Assembly (NCBI GenBank): GCA_019918135.1
Contig: WBZZ01002571.1
Coordinates: 182,501-246,500, forward strand
Source: Paulinella micropora
Taxonomy: Eukaryota > Cercozoa > Imbricatea > Euglyphida > Paulinellidae
DNA: 64,000 nucleotides
Direction: 5' to 3'
Positions 29,207-41,300 of this stretch are shown here, one piece after another. A program made the translations under genes and the position numbers. The notes beneath the pieces are model-generated. The model saw nothing but the letters and a program-made list of their open reading frames with translations. It was not told the origin of the DNA and made no database searches. Position 1 is the stretch's first letter. Each line of letters starts with the position of its first letter.

Positions 29207-30817
29207 TTAGGCAGGCACCCAGACATTTCGGCACCTGCGGTTCCCCGCGCAAACTCGCACCAGCGAGGGCGAGCCCGTGCAACCCTCCGTGTCCACTGTG
29301 TTCCGGCGGCTAGTTGTGACGGTCGTGGCGGGCGGCAGCCTGGGCAGCCCCAGCCGCCGCAGCTGCAACTCGGTGGGCGCGGTCGCCCGGAGGTTGACGA
29401 ACAGTTCGTCGCTGACGTGGAGGTCCGTGTGACACAAGCTGACTCCCAAAGAGGAGGTTAGCAGCTCCAGCGTGCCCACCGCAACGCAGCCCCGGACGAT
29501 CTCGTGCTCCCAGCCGCGGGGCAGCTGGATGGCCAGGTGCGAGACCTGGCCTTTGTCCAGCGTCACCGGCGATGAGCCAATAGCGTAGTGCAGCGACAAA
29601 TGTAATGGCGACCACGTCTCGCTCAACCAGACAATGCGCGGGCAACACACGAGAGTGAGCGAGGCCAGCCGCGACCCCAACGACAGCGGCCTCCTGGCCG
29701 TGCTGGCCAGCACCGTGCAGTGGCTCAGCAGCAACTGCCCGAGCACCAACAAATGTCGGAAGCTGCGTAATACGGGGCAGTTCAGCGCGCACAGCGAGTC
29801 CACCGCGATGCCCGCGGTGGTCAGCGGCCAGCCCTCGACCGCCGTCAGGCAGGGCAGGTCCGCTAGCTTGAGCGACGCCAGCCAGCCCGACGAGGACCGC
29901 ACCCGCAGCTCGCTGACGTAGGGGGCCCCCTCCAGCGCCAGTTCCAAACCCTGTACAATCTGATGGGACCAGACGCACAGCGTGGTGCCCGGGCTCCAGT
30001 GGCAGCCGACAACTGCCAGCGAGCGCACCGACGCCGAGAGTTCGACCCACGCCAGCGGCGTGCCAAAGACCGACAAACGGCCGCCGGCGTGCCAGGCCAG
30101 CTTGCGCAGGGTCCTGACGTTTCTCAGGACGACGTGCAGCGGCTGTCGCGCCTCCCCGGTCACCGTGAGCTCGCGCAGCACGGTCTCAGTCTCGCGGCCG
30201 CGCGAGGGCTGTAAGATGATCGCGGTGTTTGGGCTGGTGGCCAGGGCGGGGTTCTCGAGCCTGAGCACGCAGACCTGCAGCTGCGTCACGGACATCGCCT
30301 CCTCGTCCGAGGCTGGTAGGTCCCGAATCGTGAAGACGCGCGACGACAGGCGCCCGGTCGTTTCACGGCGCACTAGCCTGCCGAACGGCGCCGCTGAAAT
30401 TGCGTGTCTCTCCTCGTGCAAGCCCCGGTGGTCCAGCACGGTGAGCAGCGTCTGGTCCTGCAGGTGCCGCAGTGCCAGGCAACACGCCACCAAGTTGACT
30501 GCGCTGTACACGCGCCGGAACGCGACCTGTGGGCTCAGGCCCGCGAGCGGCGCGCACCGGAAGACCGCGGGGGCATTTCAGAAGACACTTTTGTGGCGCA
30601 GGTCGTTGGTCGGCGCCAGCACCTGGGCGAGGACCCCCAGCCTGCCGTAGTGGTCGGGCTGCTGCAGCAGCTCGGCCAAGAAACAGTGCCAGCGCTTCTC
30701 TAGCCGCAGCCTCTCGCACAGCGAGTGGCGGTAGTTGCACTTGGCGCTGGTGCCGAGGGCTGCGATGTCGCTGGCTGGCAGAAAGGGCAGGAGCCAGGCT
30801 ATCACGTCTGGCAACAT
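29207..30817 (-). CDS. F-box and leucine-rich protein
   Basis: The ATG at 30817-30815 opens a clear F-box (MLPDVIAWLLPFLPASDIAA), followed by a helical segment to about 30580. The coding signal then moves to a different frame (VAFRRVYSAVNLVACCLALRHL onward) that runs to the stop at 29207. Either a short intron or a one-off frameshift lies between about 30510 and 30590; no GT-AG pair I tried keeps the frame exactly. The C-terminal 430 residues hold LRR-like strands (LRKLAWHAGG, VRSLAVVGCHW, LASLKLADLP, LASLTLVCCP, LQLRRLGLPRLP). Adaptor function in an SCF-type ubiquitin ligase is known for such families and inferred here. If the frame change is real the gene is damaged. Confidence 0.6.
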
Positions 30818-31375
30818 CTGGCAGCCCAAAAAAAAACACAAAACAAGGAAATACAAAACACAACCCCCGGCCCGCGCCAGAAAGAGTCTGGCGGCAGGAT
30901 TTCTAGCGGACACCGGGAACACCTCACACACACACACAATATTTCTTTCAATAAGTGTTTGCAGAAAAAAAATCCCCTCCCACCAATGTTTGCTCGTTGA
31001 TTAACGAAAAAGACTGTCGGCCCCCCCCCCCCCGACGCCTAAGGGAGAGGGGGGGGGGCCGCGCGAATGGCATCCCCCCCCCGGCGAGAGGAGGGGGGCC
31101 CGTGCAAATCCCTGCGCACCTGCTTTTCGTTGATTCAAGCGGGGGGAAAAGTAATTTGCACTCTTGTGAATAGGCTGTAGTGTCTCGGTCGCAAGATCAA
31201 AGACTTCAATCCATCTGAATAGCTTTTACTTGTGGCAAAAAATCCAATTAAAAAAAATACACAGAAATATACTCGAGGCTTTTTTTTCTTTTTTTTTCTT
31301 GGTGAACAAAAGATTTTTTTTAATTTAAAAACAAACGTCGAAGCAGTTGCCTCGTGTCTGTGTAAAGCCCATAGT
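30818..31375. other. Spacer
   Basis: Homopolymer C/G runs at about 31021-31100 and AT-rich DNA at about 31230-31340. No gene or clear signal. Confidence 0.55.
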
Positions 31376-34300
31376 TCACACGCACGACGGCACGTTCAGC
31401 GTGACCCTCACGTCGCCCAAAAACACGCCGGTGCCACAAATGGCGCCGCTGCTGCTGTAGGTCAGGTAGTTCTTGGTCGCGACAAAGCGGTACGCATTAT
31501 AATCTTGGTTTAGGCTAAGGCTTAGGGTTTGGGTCTGGCCCGCGCTCCAGCTGCTCCAGCTGCTGGTGGCGCCAAGGTACGTCCAGCTCGTACCACTGTC
31601 CGTAGAGCCTAGCACTGCCAACTCCGACACGGCGCCGGTCCTGCTACAAACGCTAGCGCAGCCATTGACAGGGCTTGAGTAGGTAGAGCCGTGCAGACCA
31701 CACCGACGGACAAGAGCTTGGCGTAGCTGCCTAGCGACTGGGTGACTTGCACGTATTCGCCGAGATAGTTAGTACCGCCCGCCACGGAAATGGGGGAAGT
31801 TGCAGTGTTCGTACAGACGTTGCCGACTTTGGTGGTGCCGTAAGTACCGCCGGCGCCTGATGTCCAGTAAGTGGTGGCACTATTGTCCGTAGCCGAGCTT
31901 CGTGCCGGCCTGTGTATAGCCGGAATTGCATGTGCAAGTGTAGCTGCCGTAAGTGTTGGTACAGACCCCGTTGACCCCGCAACCGCCATTGTCCGGGCGT
32001 AAACACTCGTTGACGTCGGGAGCCGGTGACAGGGATATCGTAGGTGTCGGGGAGAGAGTTGGTGTAACGGATGGCGAGATAGTGGGCGTGGGGCTGCTAG
32101 AAAGGGAGTTTGTCGGGGTGGGGCTGCTAGAAAGGGAGTTTGTCGGCGTGGGGCTGCTAGAAAGGGAAATTGTTGGCGTGACCGAGTCGGACACGGTCGC
32201 ACTAATGGACACGGTCACGCTAATGGACGCACTCACGCTAATGGACGACGTCACACTATTGGACGGAGTGATCGAGCCTGACGGCGTGAGGGACAGGGAC
32301 GGGGAGGGCGACACGCACACGTAGCCGCCCACGCCGTCGAGCTGGCACCACAGCCCGGACGCCGCGCAGGCCGCCACGTTGTTGCAGGCACCAGTATTGT
32401 TCAGTTCCACGTTGTACAAGTTGGCGCCGTTGGGGCTGCCCCAGTGTTGGATGAGGAGCTGGTTAAAGGCGAAGTCCGCCGACGGGGTGTAGCTGCCAAA
32501 GCTCACCCACTGCTTGCCGCTCACCCCCGGGGTCTGCGTGCTCAGCGTCAGGGTAGCGGCCGTGGTCGTGTTTTTCACCGAGAGCCTGAGCGTCCCTACG
32601 CTAGCAAACCCCGACGCAATCGCTAGCCCCAAGCGCATCGTGTAGGTTTGGCCCTGTTTGAGCACCACGGTGCTCCCCAGGGTGCGCCCGATCGTCACGG
32701 TGTCCCCCGTATTGTAGCCGGTACACTGGACCCCTACGCCGTTGGCGTCGCTGAGGCTGGACGCGGGCGCCGAGCCCGACATAAGCCAGTTGGCTCCAGA
32801 AGCTAGGGTAGGCGCCGTTGTTCCAGACGAGGTCGCGGCGGCAGCCCGTCCCGCTCTGCGGCGGGAAGGACGACAACCAGCAATTGCACAAGTAGCTGCC
32901 GTACGTGTTGGTGCAGTCCCCCCACTGGCACAGGGTCGTGGTCGTGCACTCGTCGATGTCGGGCGAGCGGGTCGCCGACACGGACGCCGTGGTCGAAATA
33001 GAGGCAGTCGGCGAGGGCGTGACCGACGGCGCGATGCAGTTGTAGCCGTTCGCGCCATTGAGCTGGCAAACGAGCCCCGAGGCCGCACACGCCGTGACGC
33101 CAGTGCAGGCGCTGGTATCGTTCAGCTGCACATCGTAGACGTACAGGCCCCCGGCCCCGGTAAGTTGCAACAGCAGCTGGTCGAAGCCAAAATCCGCCGC
33201 GGGCGTGTAGTTGGGCCAGGCCAGCACGGTCTTGACGGACTGGCTCAAGCTGCTGCTCTGGTACGCACTGCCGAGGGTCAGGGTGGTGCCGCTGCTACTA
33301 TTACGGACCAGGAGCGCCAACGTCCCGCCCGCCGTGTAGTAGTAGAAGCGCTGCACCCCCAGCCGCAGCACGTAAGTCCGCGCTTGCTGCAGCACGAGGG
33401 CTCTCGTGAACGTGTGCGCGACCGTGGCACTGTCGGTGGCGGCGGGGCAGTCCCATCTCACCGCGCTGCCGCCGAGCGGCCCCTGCAGGGATTGTGCGAA
33501 GCCCCCGCCAGCCGTGCTCAGGAGCTGCCAGTAGCCCGAAGGGACATTACTCAAGACCAGGTTGGGCAGGCAGCCGCTGTCGGCCTGCGTCGGGAACGAC
33601 GTGGGCCAGCAACTGCACACGTAGCTGCCGTACGTGTTGGTGCAGTCCCCCCACTGGCAGAGGGTCGTGGTCGTGCACTCGTCGATGTCGGGCGAACGGG
33701 TGGCCGTCACCGACGGGGTCACGGACGCCGACACCGACAGCGACGAGGTCACGGACGCCGACACCGACAGCGACGGCGTCGCGGAAGAGGACGCCGACCA
33801 AGAGCGCGAGCTGGTCGGCGTCACCAGGGGCGAGTTGGGCGGGGTGGGTGTGGGCGTGGCCGAGACGGACCCCGAGGGCGAATCGCTCACGGTCGCGCTC
33901 GGCGAGGGCGAAACGCTCGCGGTCGCGCTCGGTGAGGAGGTGGGGGTGAGGGACGGCGTCACCGATACAGTGGCCGTCAGCGAGACCGTCGCCGACGGGG
34001 ACCGCGTCGGCGTCGGGCTCACGCAGTTGTACATTGCGTTTGCTCCGATCTCGCACACCCACTGCCCCCCGCCGCACGTCAACGGGGTGGGGCAGGCGTT
34101 TTCGTGCCGGAGCTCCAGCCCGAACAGGTCCGCCGCCGTGGTCACGAAGCTGTACGCGGCCGTGAACCTGACCAGCAGCTGGTTGAAGCGCACGTCCGTG
34201 CCGGACGTGAAGCTCGGCAGGACCGCGGTCTGTACCACGGTCTTGCTGAAGTAGTTGTCCACGTCCGTGGCCGGCAGGAGCACCTGCTGCTGCACCCCGT

Positions 34301-37300
34301 TGAGCGCGATCGACAGCTCCACCAGGCCGCCGTAGTTGGCCGCGCTGTACACGCGCCCCTTCAGGCGCAAGCTGTACACGTGCCACTGCTTGAGCAGCAC
34401 CTCGCGACTGAACGTGCGCACGATCTGCACGTGGTACGTCGAGCGCTGGACCTGCAACGCCACGTACTTACCGTAAGTGGCGTCCGTGTAGCCCTGCGCC
34501 GATCCGTAATAGCTGCTGCTCAGCGTCCAGGCCGGCGAACCGCTGTTGCTGCTGTACGTGAATTCGGTCTGCACAAAGTCCTGGGCGCAGCCCGTGCCAC
34601 TGCCGGGGGGAAACGACGCGGCCCAACACGGGCACGCCGCCAGCCCGTACGTGTTCACGCACTCGGCCCACGGGCACAAATCCTGCGCGCACTGCTCGGC
34701 GCCCGTGGTCAAGGGCGTGCTCGTGGGCGACGGCGACCGCGTCACCGAGATCGTCGGCGTGATCGACGGAGTGGGCGACGGCGACAGGCTCACACAGTCG
34801 TACGCGCCACTGCCGTCGTGGACCTCGCAGGAGAACTGCCCGCAGGCCACGATCGCGGCGCACCCGTCGCTGTGGTTCAGCCGCAGCCGGAACAACCGCA
34901 CGCCGCTCGCCGCGGCCGCGGACCGGCCCATAAATTTTAGTTGCAGCCGATCAAACACCACGTCGGCTCCAGTCGTCACGTACGTGCCCAGGTACTGCGT
35001 GGCTAGCGCGGCGTTGGTAGTGCTGAGGCTCGTGAGCGCCGTGGCCGGCGCCAGCACAGTGGGCGCTCCCGACCCCAGCCGCACCGCGACCTCCAGGCTG
35101 CCGGTGTAGCCGAGCCCACGGTTGTCGTACGACTTGGTGCCCTCGACCTGCAACGGGTACGCGTCGAACTGGCGGAGGACCACCGGCGCGGCCAGGGTGC
35201 GGACCAAAATTACGTAATCGTCGGCCGTGGTCGGCGCGTAGAACTGCACGCCCCGGCCGTACGTCGCGTCCGTGACGGCTGTCGCTGTGCCCACGACGGC
35301 CTCCGACTGCGCCCACTCGGTGCCGAGCACGAGCTCTGGCAATGTTAAGTCGCGCGCGCAGCCACTACTGCCGCCAGCAGCCGGAAACGCAGAGTCCCAA
35401 CAACCGCACGCCGCCGAGCCGTTGGCGTTGACGCAGTCGGCCCACGGGCACAACTTCTGCGAACAGCGCACCGCGAGAGTAGCGGGTGAGGGCGACGGCG
35501 TCACCGAGGCCGAGGGCGTGCGCGAGGGGCTCGCGCAGTCGTACGCGCTGTTGCTGCGGACCGTGCAGGAGTACTGGCCGCAGTCCGTGTAGTCGTCGCA
35601 GGCGTTCGTGTGGTTCAGCTCCAGCGCAAAAAGCTTCACGTCGGAGCCGTAACCCGTGGCGGCGCGGAAGTCCAGCACGAGCCGGTCGAAAACGATAGCT
35701 ACCGGCGCCAGGAAGTCTGGCAGCGACCGTTCTTGCAACCCGGTGGTGTCGGTCAGGCCTACCGCCGTCCAGTCCCACACTATCTGTGCCGGATCGTTCC
35801 CGAGCGCGACCGACACGCGCAGCACGCCCGTGTCCCACGTGCCGGCGACCTTGAGCCCCCACAGGCGCAAACCGTACACGTGCCATTGCTGCAAAGTCAC
35901 GGCGCGCGACAGGGTGTGTCGCACGGCCACGGGGTCGGCGGGGTAGCCCGAGTACAGGCGCAGGTACGGTCCGCGTGTGGCGTCCGTGCCACCCGACGCA
36001 GTCCCCGTAGCCACCGCGCTGAGCAGCGCCCACTGCGTGCCCCACACCAACGTTGGGAGTACGTAGTCGCGCGCGCAGCCACTACTACCGCCACCAACCG
36101 GAAACGCCGAGTCCCAACAAGCGCACGCAGCCGCGCCGTTGGCATTGACGCAGTTGGCCCACGGGCACAGCTGCTGCGCACACTGCAGCGCGCCCGCCAG
36201 GGGCGACGGGGTCGGCGTGATCGAGGCCGTGGGCGAGGGCGATGGGCTCACACAGTCGTAAGTGGCGCTGGCGGCGTTCACGAGGCACACAAAGTCGCCG
36301 CAGGTCACGACGTCGTGGCAGGAGTTCACGTGGTTCAGCTCCAGCGCGAACAGCCGTACCTCGGAGCTGTAGCTGGTAGCGGCGCGGAACTCCAGCAACA
36401 GCCGGTCGAAGACAATAGCTACCGGCGCCAGGAAGTCGGGCAGCGACCGTTCCTGCAACCCGGTGGTGTCGGTCAGGCCTACCGACGTCCAGTCCCACAC
36501 TATCTGTGCCGGATCGTTCCCGAGCGCGACCGAGACCCGCAGCACGCCCGTGTCCCACGTGCCGGCGACCTTGAGCCCCCACAGGCGCAAACCGTACACG
36601 TGCCACTGCTCCAAGGTCACGGCGCGTGACAAGGTGTGTCGCACGGCCACCGGGTCGGCCGGATAGCCCGAGTACAGGCGCACGTACGGTCCGCGCGTGG
36701 GGTCCGTGCCGCCCGACGCGGCGCCCGACCCGATCTGCGCGTGCAGCAACCACTGCGTGCCCCACACCAAGGACGGGAGCACGTAGTCGCGCGCAGCCAC
36801 TACCGCCACCAGCGGCGGGAAACGCCGAGTCATAGCAAGGGCACGCAGCTGCGCCGTAGGCATTGACGCAGTTGGCCCACGGGCACAGCTGCTGCGCGCA
36901 CTGCAGCGCGCCCGCCAGGGGCGACGGGGTCGGCGTGATCGAGGCCGTGGGCGTGGGCGACGGGCTCACGCAGTCGTACGCGGAGCTGCCGTCGCGGAGC
37001 TCGCAGGAGAACTGTCCGCAGTCCGTCACGTTGTGACAGGAGTTCACGTGGTCCAGCTCCAGCGCGAACAGACGTACCTCGGAGCTGTAGCTGGTAGCGG
37101 CGCGGAACTCCAGCACGAGTCGGTCGAAGACAATAGCTACCGGCGCCAGGAAGTCGGGCAGCGATCGTTCCTGCAACCCGGTGGTGTCGGTCAGGCCTAC
37201 CGCCGTCCAGTCCCACACTATCTGTGCCGGATCGTTCCCGAGCGCGACCGACACGCGCAGCACGCCCGTGTCCCACGTGCCGGCGACCTTGAGCCCCCAC

Positions 37301-37806
37301 AGGCGCAAACCGTACACGTGCCACTGCTCCAAGGTCACGGCGCGTGACAAGGTGTGTCGCACGGCCACGGGGTCGGCCGGATAGCCCGAGTACAGGCGCA
37401 CGTACGGTCCGCGCGTGGGGTCCGTGCCGCCCGACGCGGCGCCCGACCCGATCTGCGCGTGCAGCAACCACTGCGTGCCCCACACCAAGGACGGGAGCAC
37501 GTAGTCGCGCGCGCAGCCACTACCGCCACCAGCGGCGGGAAACGCCGAGTCATAGCAAGGGCACGCAGCTGCGCCGTAGGCATTGACGCAGTTGGCCCAC
37601 GGGCACAGCTGCTGCGCGCACTGCAGCGCGCCCGCCAGGGGCGACGGGGTCGGCGTGACCGACTGTGTGGGCGTGGGCGACGGACTCACACAGTCGTACG
37701 CGGCGCTGCCTTCGCGGAGTTCGCAGGAGAACTGCCCGCAGGCCACGATCGCGGCGCACCCGTCGCTGTGGTTCAGCCGCAGACGGAACAACCGCACGCC
37801 GCTCAA
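31376..37806 (-). pseudogene. Modular EGF-repeat glycoprotein, 5'-truncated and frame-broken
   Basis: Minus-strand coding signal fills this interval. Modules of about 240 residues repeat. Each has a beta-sandwich-like domain (DYVLPSLVWGTQW ... FDRLVLEFRAATSY), a Cys pair segment, a Ser/Pro/Thr linker (SPSPTPTASITPTPSP) and an EGF-like Cys domain (CPWANCVNANGSAACGCW). Later modules carry calcium-binding EGF motifs (DIDECTTTTLCQWGDCTNTYGSY; DVNECLRPDNGGC). Such proteins are extracellular adhesion or matrix components. The frame changes at least four times (near 36790, 32800, 31900 and 31650). At 36785-36790 a GC run is two bases shorter than in the otherwise near-identical neighbouring module at 37503, so slippage or assembly error is likely there. 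There is no start codon or signal peptide; coding begins mid-module at 37806, where composition changes sharply. Confidence 0.75.
36040..37806 (-). repeat. Near-identical ~720-bp coding repeats
   Basis: Consecutive modules of the EGF glycoprotein, for example about 36100-36840 and 36840-37560, are almost identical at base level over most of their length. Older modules further down (33000-35600) are diverged. This points to recent tandem duplication or gene conversion at the 5' side. Confidence 0.85.
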
Positions 37807-38324
37807 GAGGGCACGCCGAAGTGTGCTTTTTTGTACCTGTGAAATTTATTTTTGTACCTGTGAAAAAAAGTCTGGTCGGGCCCGGGGCAGATAGGCAAAG
37901 TTATGTCCGGACCTATCGAGAATTTTTCAACTAGGTTTCAGACAGGACCGAGCCGCCCGCCTCCACGGACAGGATTGTATTAATAAGAAAAACTAGATGG
38001 CTATCGATGAACATATTACTACCTAGTGACAAAACAACTTCAAATCCTTAGTATTTATTCAATATTGATAATGTTAGCACCTACAACTGCAGATTGTCTG
38101 AACAAAAAAATTAATATAAACAATCAGACACAGAAAATACAGAAGGCTGCAACACCTCGCTCTTGCTTTCTGCACCGCTTCTGATATAAAAAACCACACT
38201 TCAAACACAGTATGCGGTGTGCTAGCTACTCAAACTAAATAATTTCCGTCCGCCCGACAAAAAATGGCAGAGGAAGAACGCAGGAAGTGGGCTTGCCAAA
38301 ACAGACAATCCTATCCATTTACAC
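37807..38324. other. AT-rich spacer at the right edge of the GC-rich block
   Basis: Composition drops abruptly after about 37805. A tandem TTTTTGTACCTGTGAAA unit occurs twice (37830-37870). No gene is visible. The spacer separates the truncated EGF gene from the 3' end of the next minus-strand gene. Confidence 0.6.
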
Positions 38325-41300
38325 TTAGAGTAGCTGATCCACGATAGAAAGAATTGCGTCACGAAAATTTTGCCCAATCTTTAGATTGCCAATCCTTTCT
38401 GTCAGCTCTTTGCCGACTTTCGATAGAGTCGACTCTTGCGTCGGACGAAGCGCCTTGCTGGCCAGCATGCGATCTTCCAAATCGCCATGAAGGAAAAGAT
38501 AGAGCAGATATCCAGCCGCAGCTGCCGACTGGTAGGCGCATGCCCATCCTTCTCGTTGGAAACAAGTATGCAAAACCTGCATTGTGATCTCGCTTCGTCC
38601 CAAATTCAGCTTCGCAGTGAGGTTGCTTTTCACACGCTCGGCGGCTTCAACCACCCTCTTGCTCGCGGGATCGGATTCTTTCAGTGTATTTACAACGAGC
38701 AAGACAGGTGGACCTGCCTTTTTGGGAAACAATATCATAGTCGCCCAGTGCGTACCGTCATCAAAAGATCGGCCAGTCTCTTGCAGAACTCCACCGCCGT
38801 ACCCGTCGCTAAGTGCGCTCAAGAAAATTGTAGAGCCAGGCTTGGACCGTGAAATTTGGTCTGAAATATTTTGCCCTGACTTGGTTCTCCAGCCCACGCC
38901 CTTGCTTTCATTGCAGAGGCCTTCCATATCTGTGCAGTCTATCGTTTCCACAGCTTCTACTGTAGTTTTGCGGTTAGAATCGAGGCCTTGGGCGACTCCT
39001 TGTGCGACAACGCGAAGCAGGTAGCTCATAGTATCACCGGTCGCGAACTTATCCAGCTCGTCCTGACCACCACGTATGTTTGTTATGTTATTTGGCACTG
39101 GAGGCGAAGAGATGCGGACGCTCTGCTTCAACCATTCCACGGCAGTACGCAAACATGAGCAGATGAATGTGTGAGAAGGGACCAGAAGGAGAGACTTTAC
39201 AAATTGGTGAAAGCACAGCAGCAGGGGCACAAACAGCAGGCTAGAACGAGCAGCCCCCAGGGCCCACGAGCAACACACCCGCTGCCCTGCATGAACAGCA
39301 TCACCCCCGCAGCCATGACAAGACACCTACATACCGAGCTACCAACCTACCTACCGACCTACCTACCTGCCCGCCTGCCTGCCGCCTACCCACCTACCCA
39401 CCTACCGACTACCTTTCCGACCTACTGACCTACCGACCTACCGACCTACCCACCTACCGACCTACCGACATACCGACTACCTTCCGACCTACCGACCTGC
39501 TTCCCTGCCGACCTACCTACCTTGCTACCGCCTGCCTGCCTACCCACCGAATACCTACCTACCGACCGACGAACCGACCCTTACCTACCTACCAACCTGC
39601 CTACTTGCCTACCTACCGACCTGCCTACCGACTTGCCGACTGCCAACCTACCGACCGACTTGCCTACCTGCATATCTACATACCTACCTGCTAGCTACCT
39701 ACCTAACTTTCTACCTGACTACCTATCTACTACCCACCGACCTACCTACCGACCAACCAACTACCTACCGACCTGCAGACTCCTGCCTACCTGCCGACTA
39801 TCTACCGACATCTACCGACCAACCGACCAACCGACCTACCTGCCAACCGTACTGCCTACCGACCTACCGGCCTACCTACCTGCATATCTACATACCTACC
39901 TGCCTACCTGGCTGCCTGCTTACATACCTACTACCGACCGACCTACCTGCCTAACGCGCCGACCCGGCATCGGGCTATGCAAAAGCAGCCCCGCCTGCCC
40001 TGTACGAGCGACCCTGCGCGATATGAGTGTGCTGTCGTACCGCTGGCGCTGCTGCTGCTGCTGTGGGGTTGGCTGATGTTCTCATGCTGCCCGTCTGACT
40101 CCAGGATCGCCGACCCCTCTGCTGCCTCGTGCGGCTCGATCCTGATGTGCAATTCATAATCTCGCACAACAACCCTTCGGGATCTCGTCCCGGTCTTTCT
40201 GGACTGTTTTATCTCCATGCGAATGGTAGCACAAAAACCACGAGAGTATTCTTGCTCCGCTTTGGCAAGCTGAGCAGCGATTTCGTGGCCACCCTGAAAC
40301 GGTTTATCAGGGAAGCCTTGCACCAACATTACAACATTCTGGCGTTTTCCGCCTTTGGAATTCTGAGGTGCACGTGGGCAGTACCAGCGAACCAACTTTT
40401 CCTGACTAGCCAAAGCAGCGATTGCATTCTCCCTGGTCGCTTGTCCGGCGATAGCGCATTTCGTCTTTTTTAGGGGAGATCTGCATTCGGGATGGTAACT
40501 GCCGTAGACACGAAGAGTCAGCGAGCTCCATACAGCAGTGTCCAGGTTAAGCTCCGGCGTCCAAAAGTGCTGATGTCCCTCGGCCATGACACGAAATCTC
40601 CTATTGGAGCACTCCCGTATTAAGTGAGCCAGGTCCAACGGTAACCGAAACAAACCATTCACAGTGCTCAAGGTACCAGCAGAGCGCACGTTGATAAAAG
40701 CCAAGCGCTTTTCTGCGAATAGAGATTCTCTAAACTTACAGGCCTCGTAGCCACCCGGCTGTAGAAGGAGCATATCTCTTGATGGCCGCCTGTCCCGGGG
40801 AGGCAAGAAAAATTCATCTTTGCTTTTAAGCCAGTCCACCGTCGAGTTGCGGATTTTCTTGGCACAGTCATCCAGGGATTTGCAGAGAAACCGACTCTCT
40901 TGGCATAAACTGACTTCCCAGCGTTCCGGGCACAGTTCATCCTTCTTTTGACGATCAGTGAAAACGATAGGATCAAGCACAGGAGAGTCGGACTGCGGCC
41001 TCAACCATTCATCCGAGATTTCGATGTCCTTGCCGGAACCCCGAATCTCTGCTTCCCTCTTTACCCGCTTTAGGAGTGTATGGCAGAGACCAGTGCACCC
41101 ATTAAAGGACAGCAAGGTTCGCACACAATCCTCCTTGCTGTACGAGCAGATGTAGAGTTTGAGACCGCGAACATACCTTTGGTCAGCACGGAGTTTTGCG
41201 ATTTTTGCTTGGGGAGGTCTTTTTTCCAAGGCCTCTTTGGTCGGCGGGAGACCACCCTGCAAATCTTGCAAAGCATCTTTCAAACTAAAATCCAAGATTT

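Noticed and set aside
32742-35109. Plus-strand ORFs over the EGF glycoprotein
   Set aside because: They are shadows of the minus-strand repeats and lack their own signals.
39522-40076. Plus-strand Leu/Pro/Thr-rich ORF
   Set aside because: It translates the CTAC-type microsatellite.
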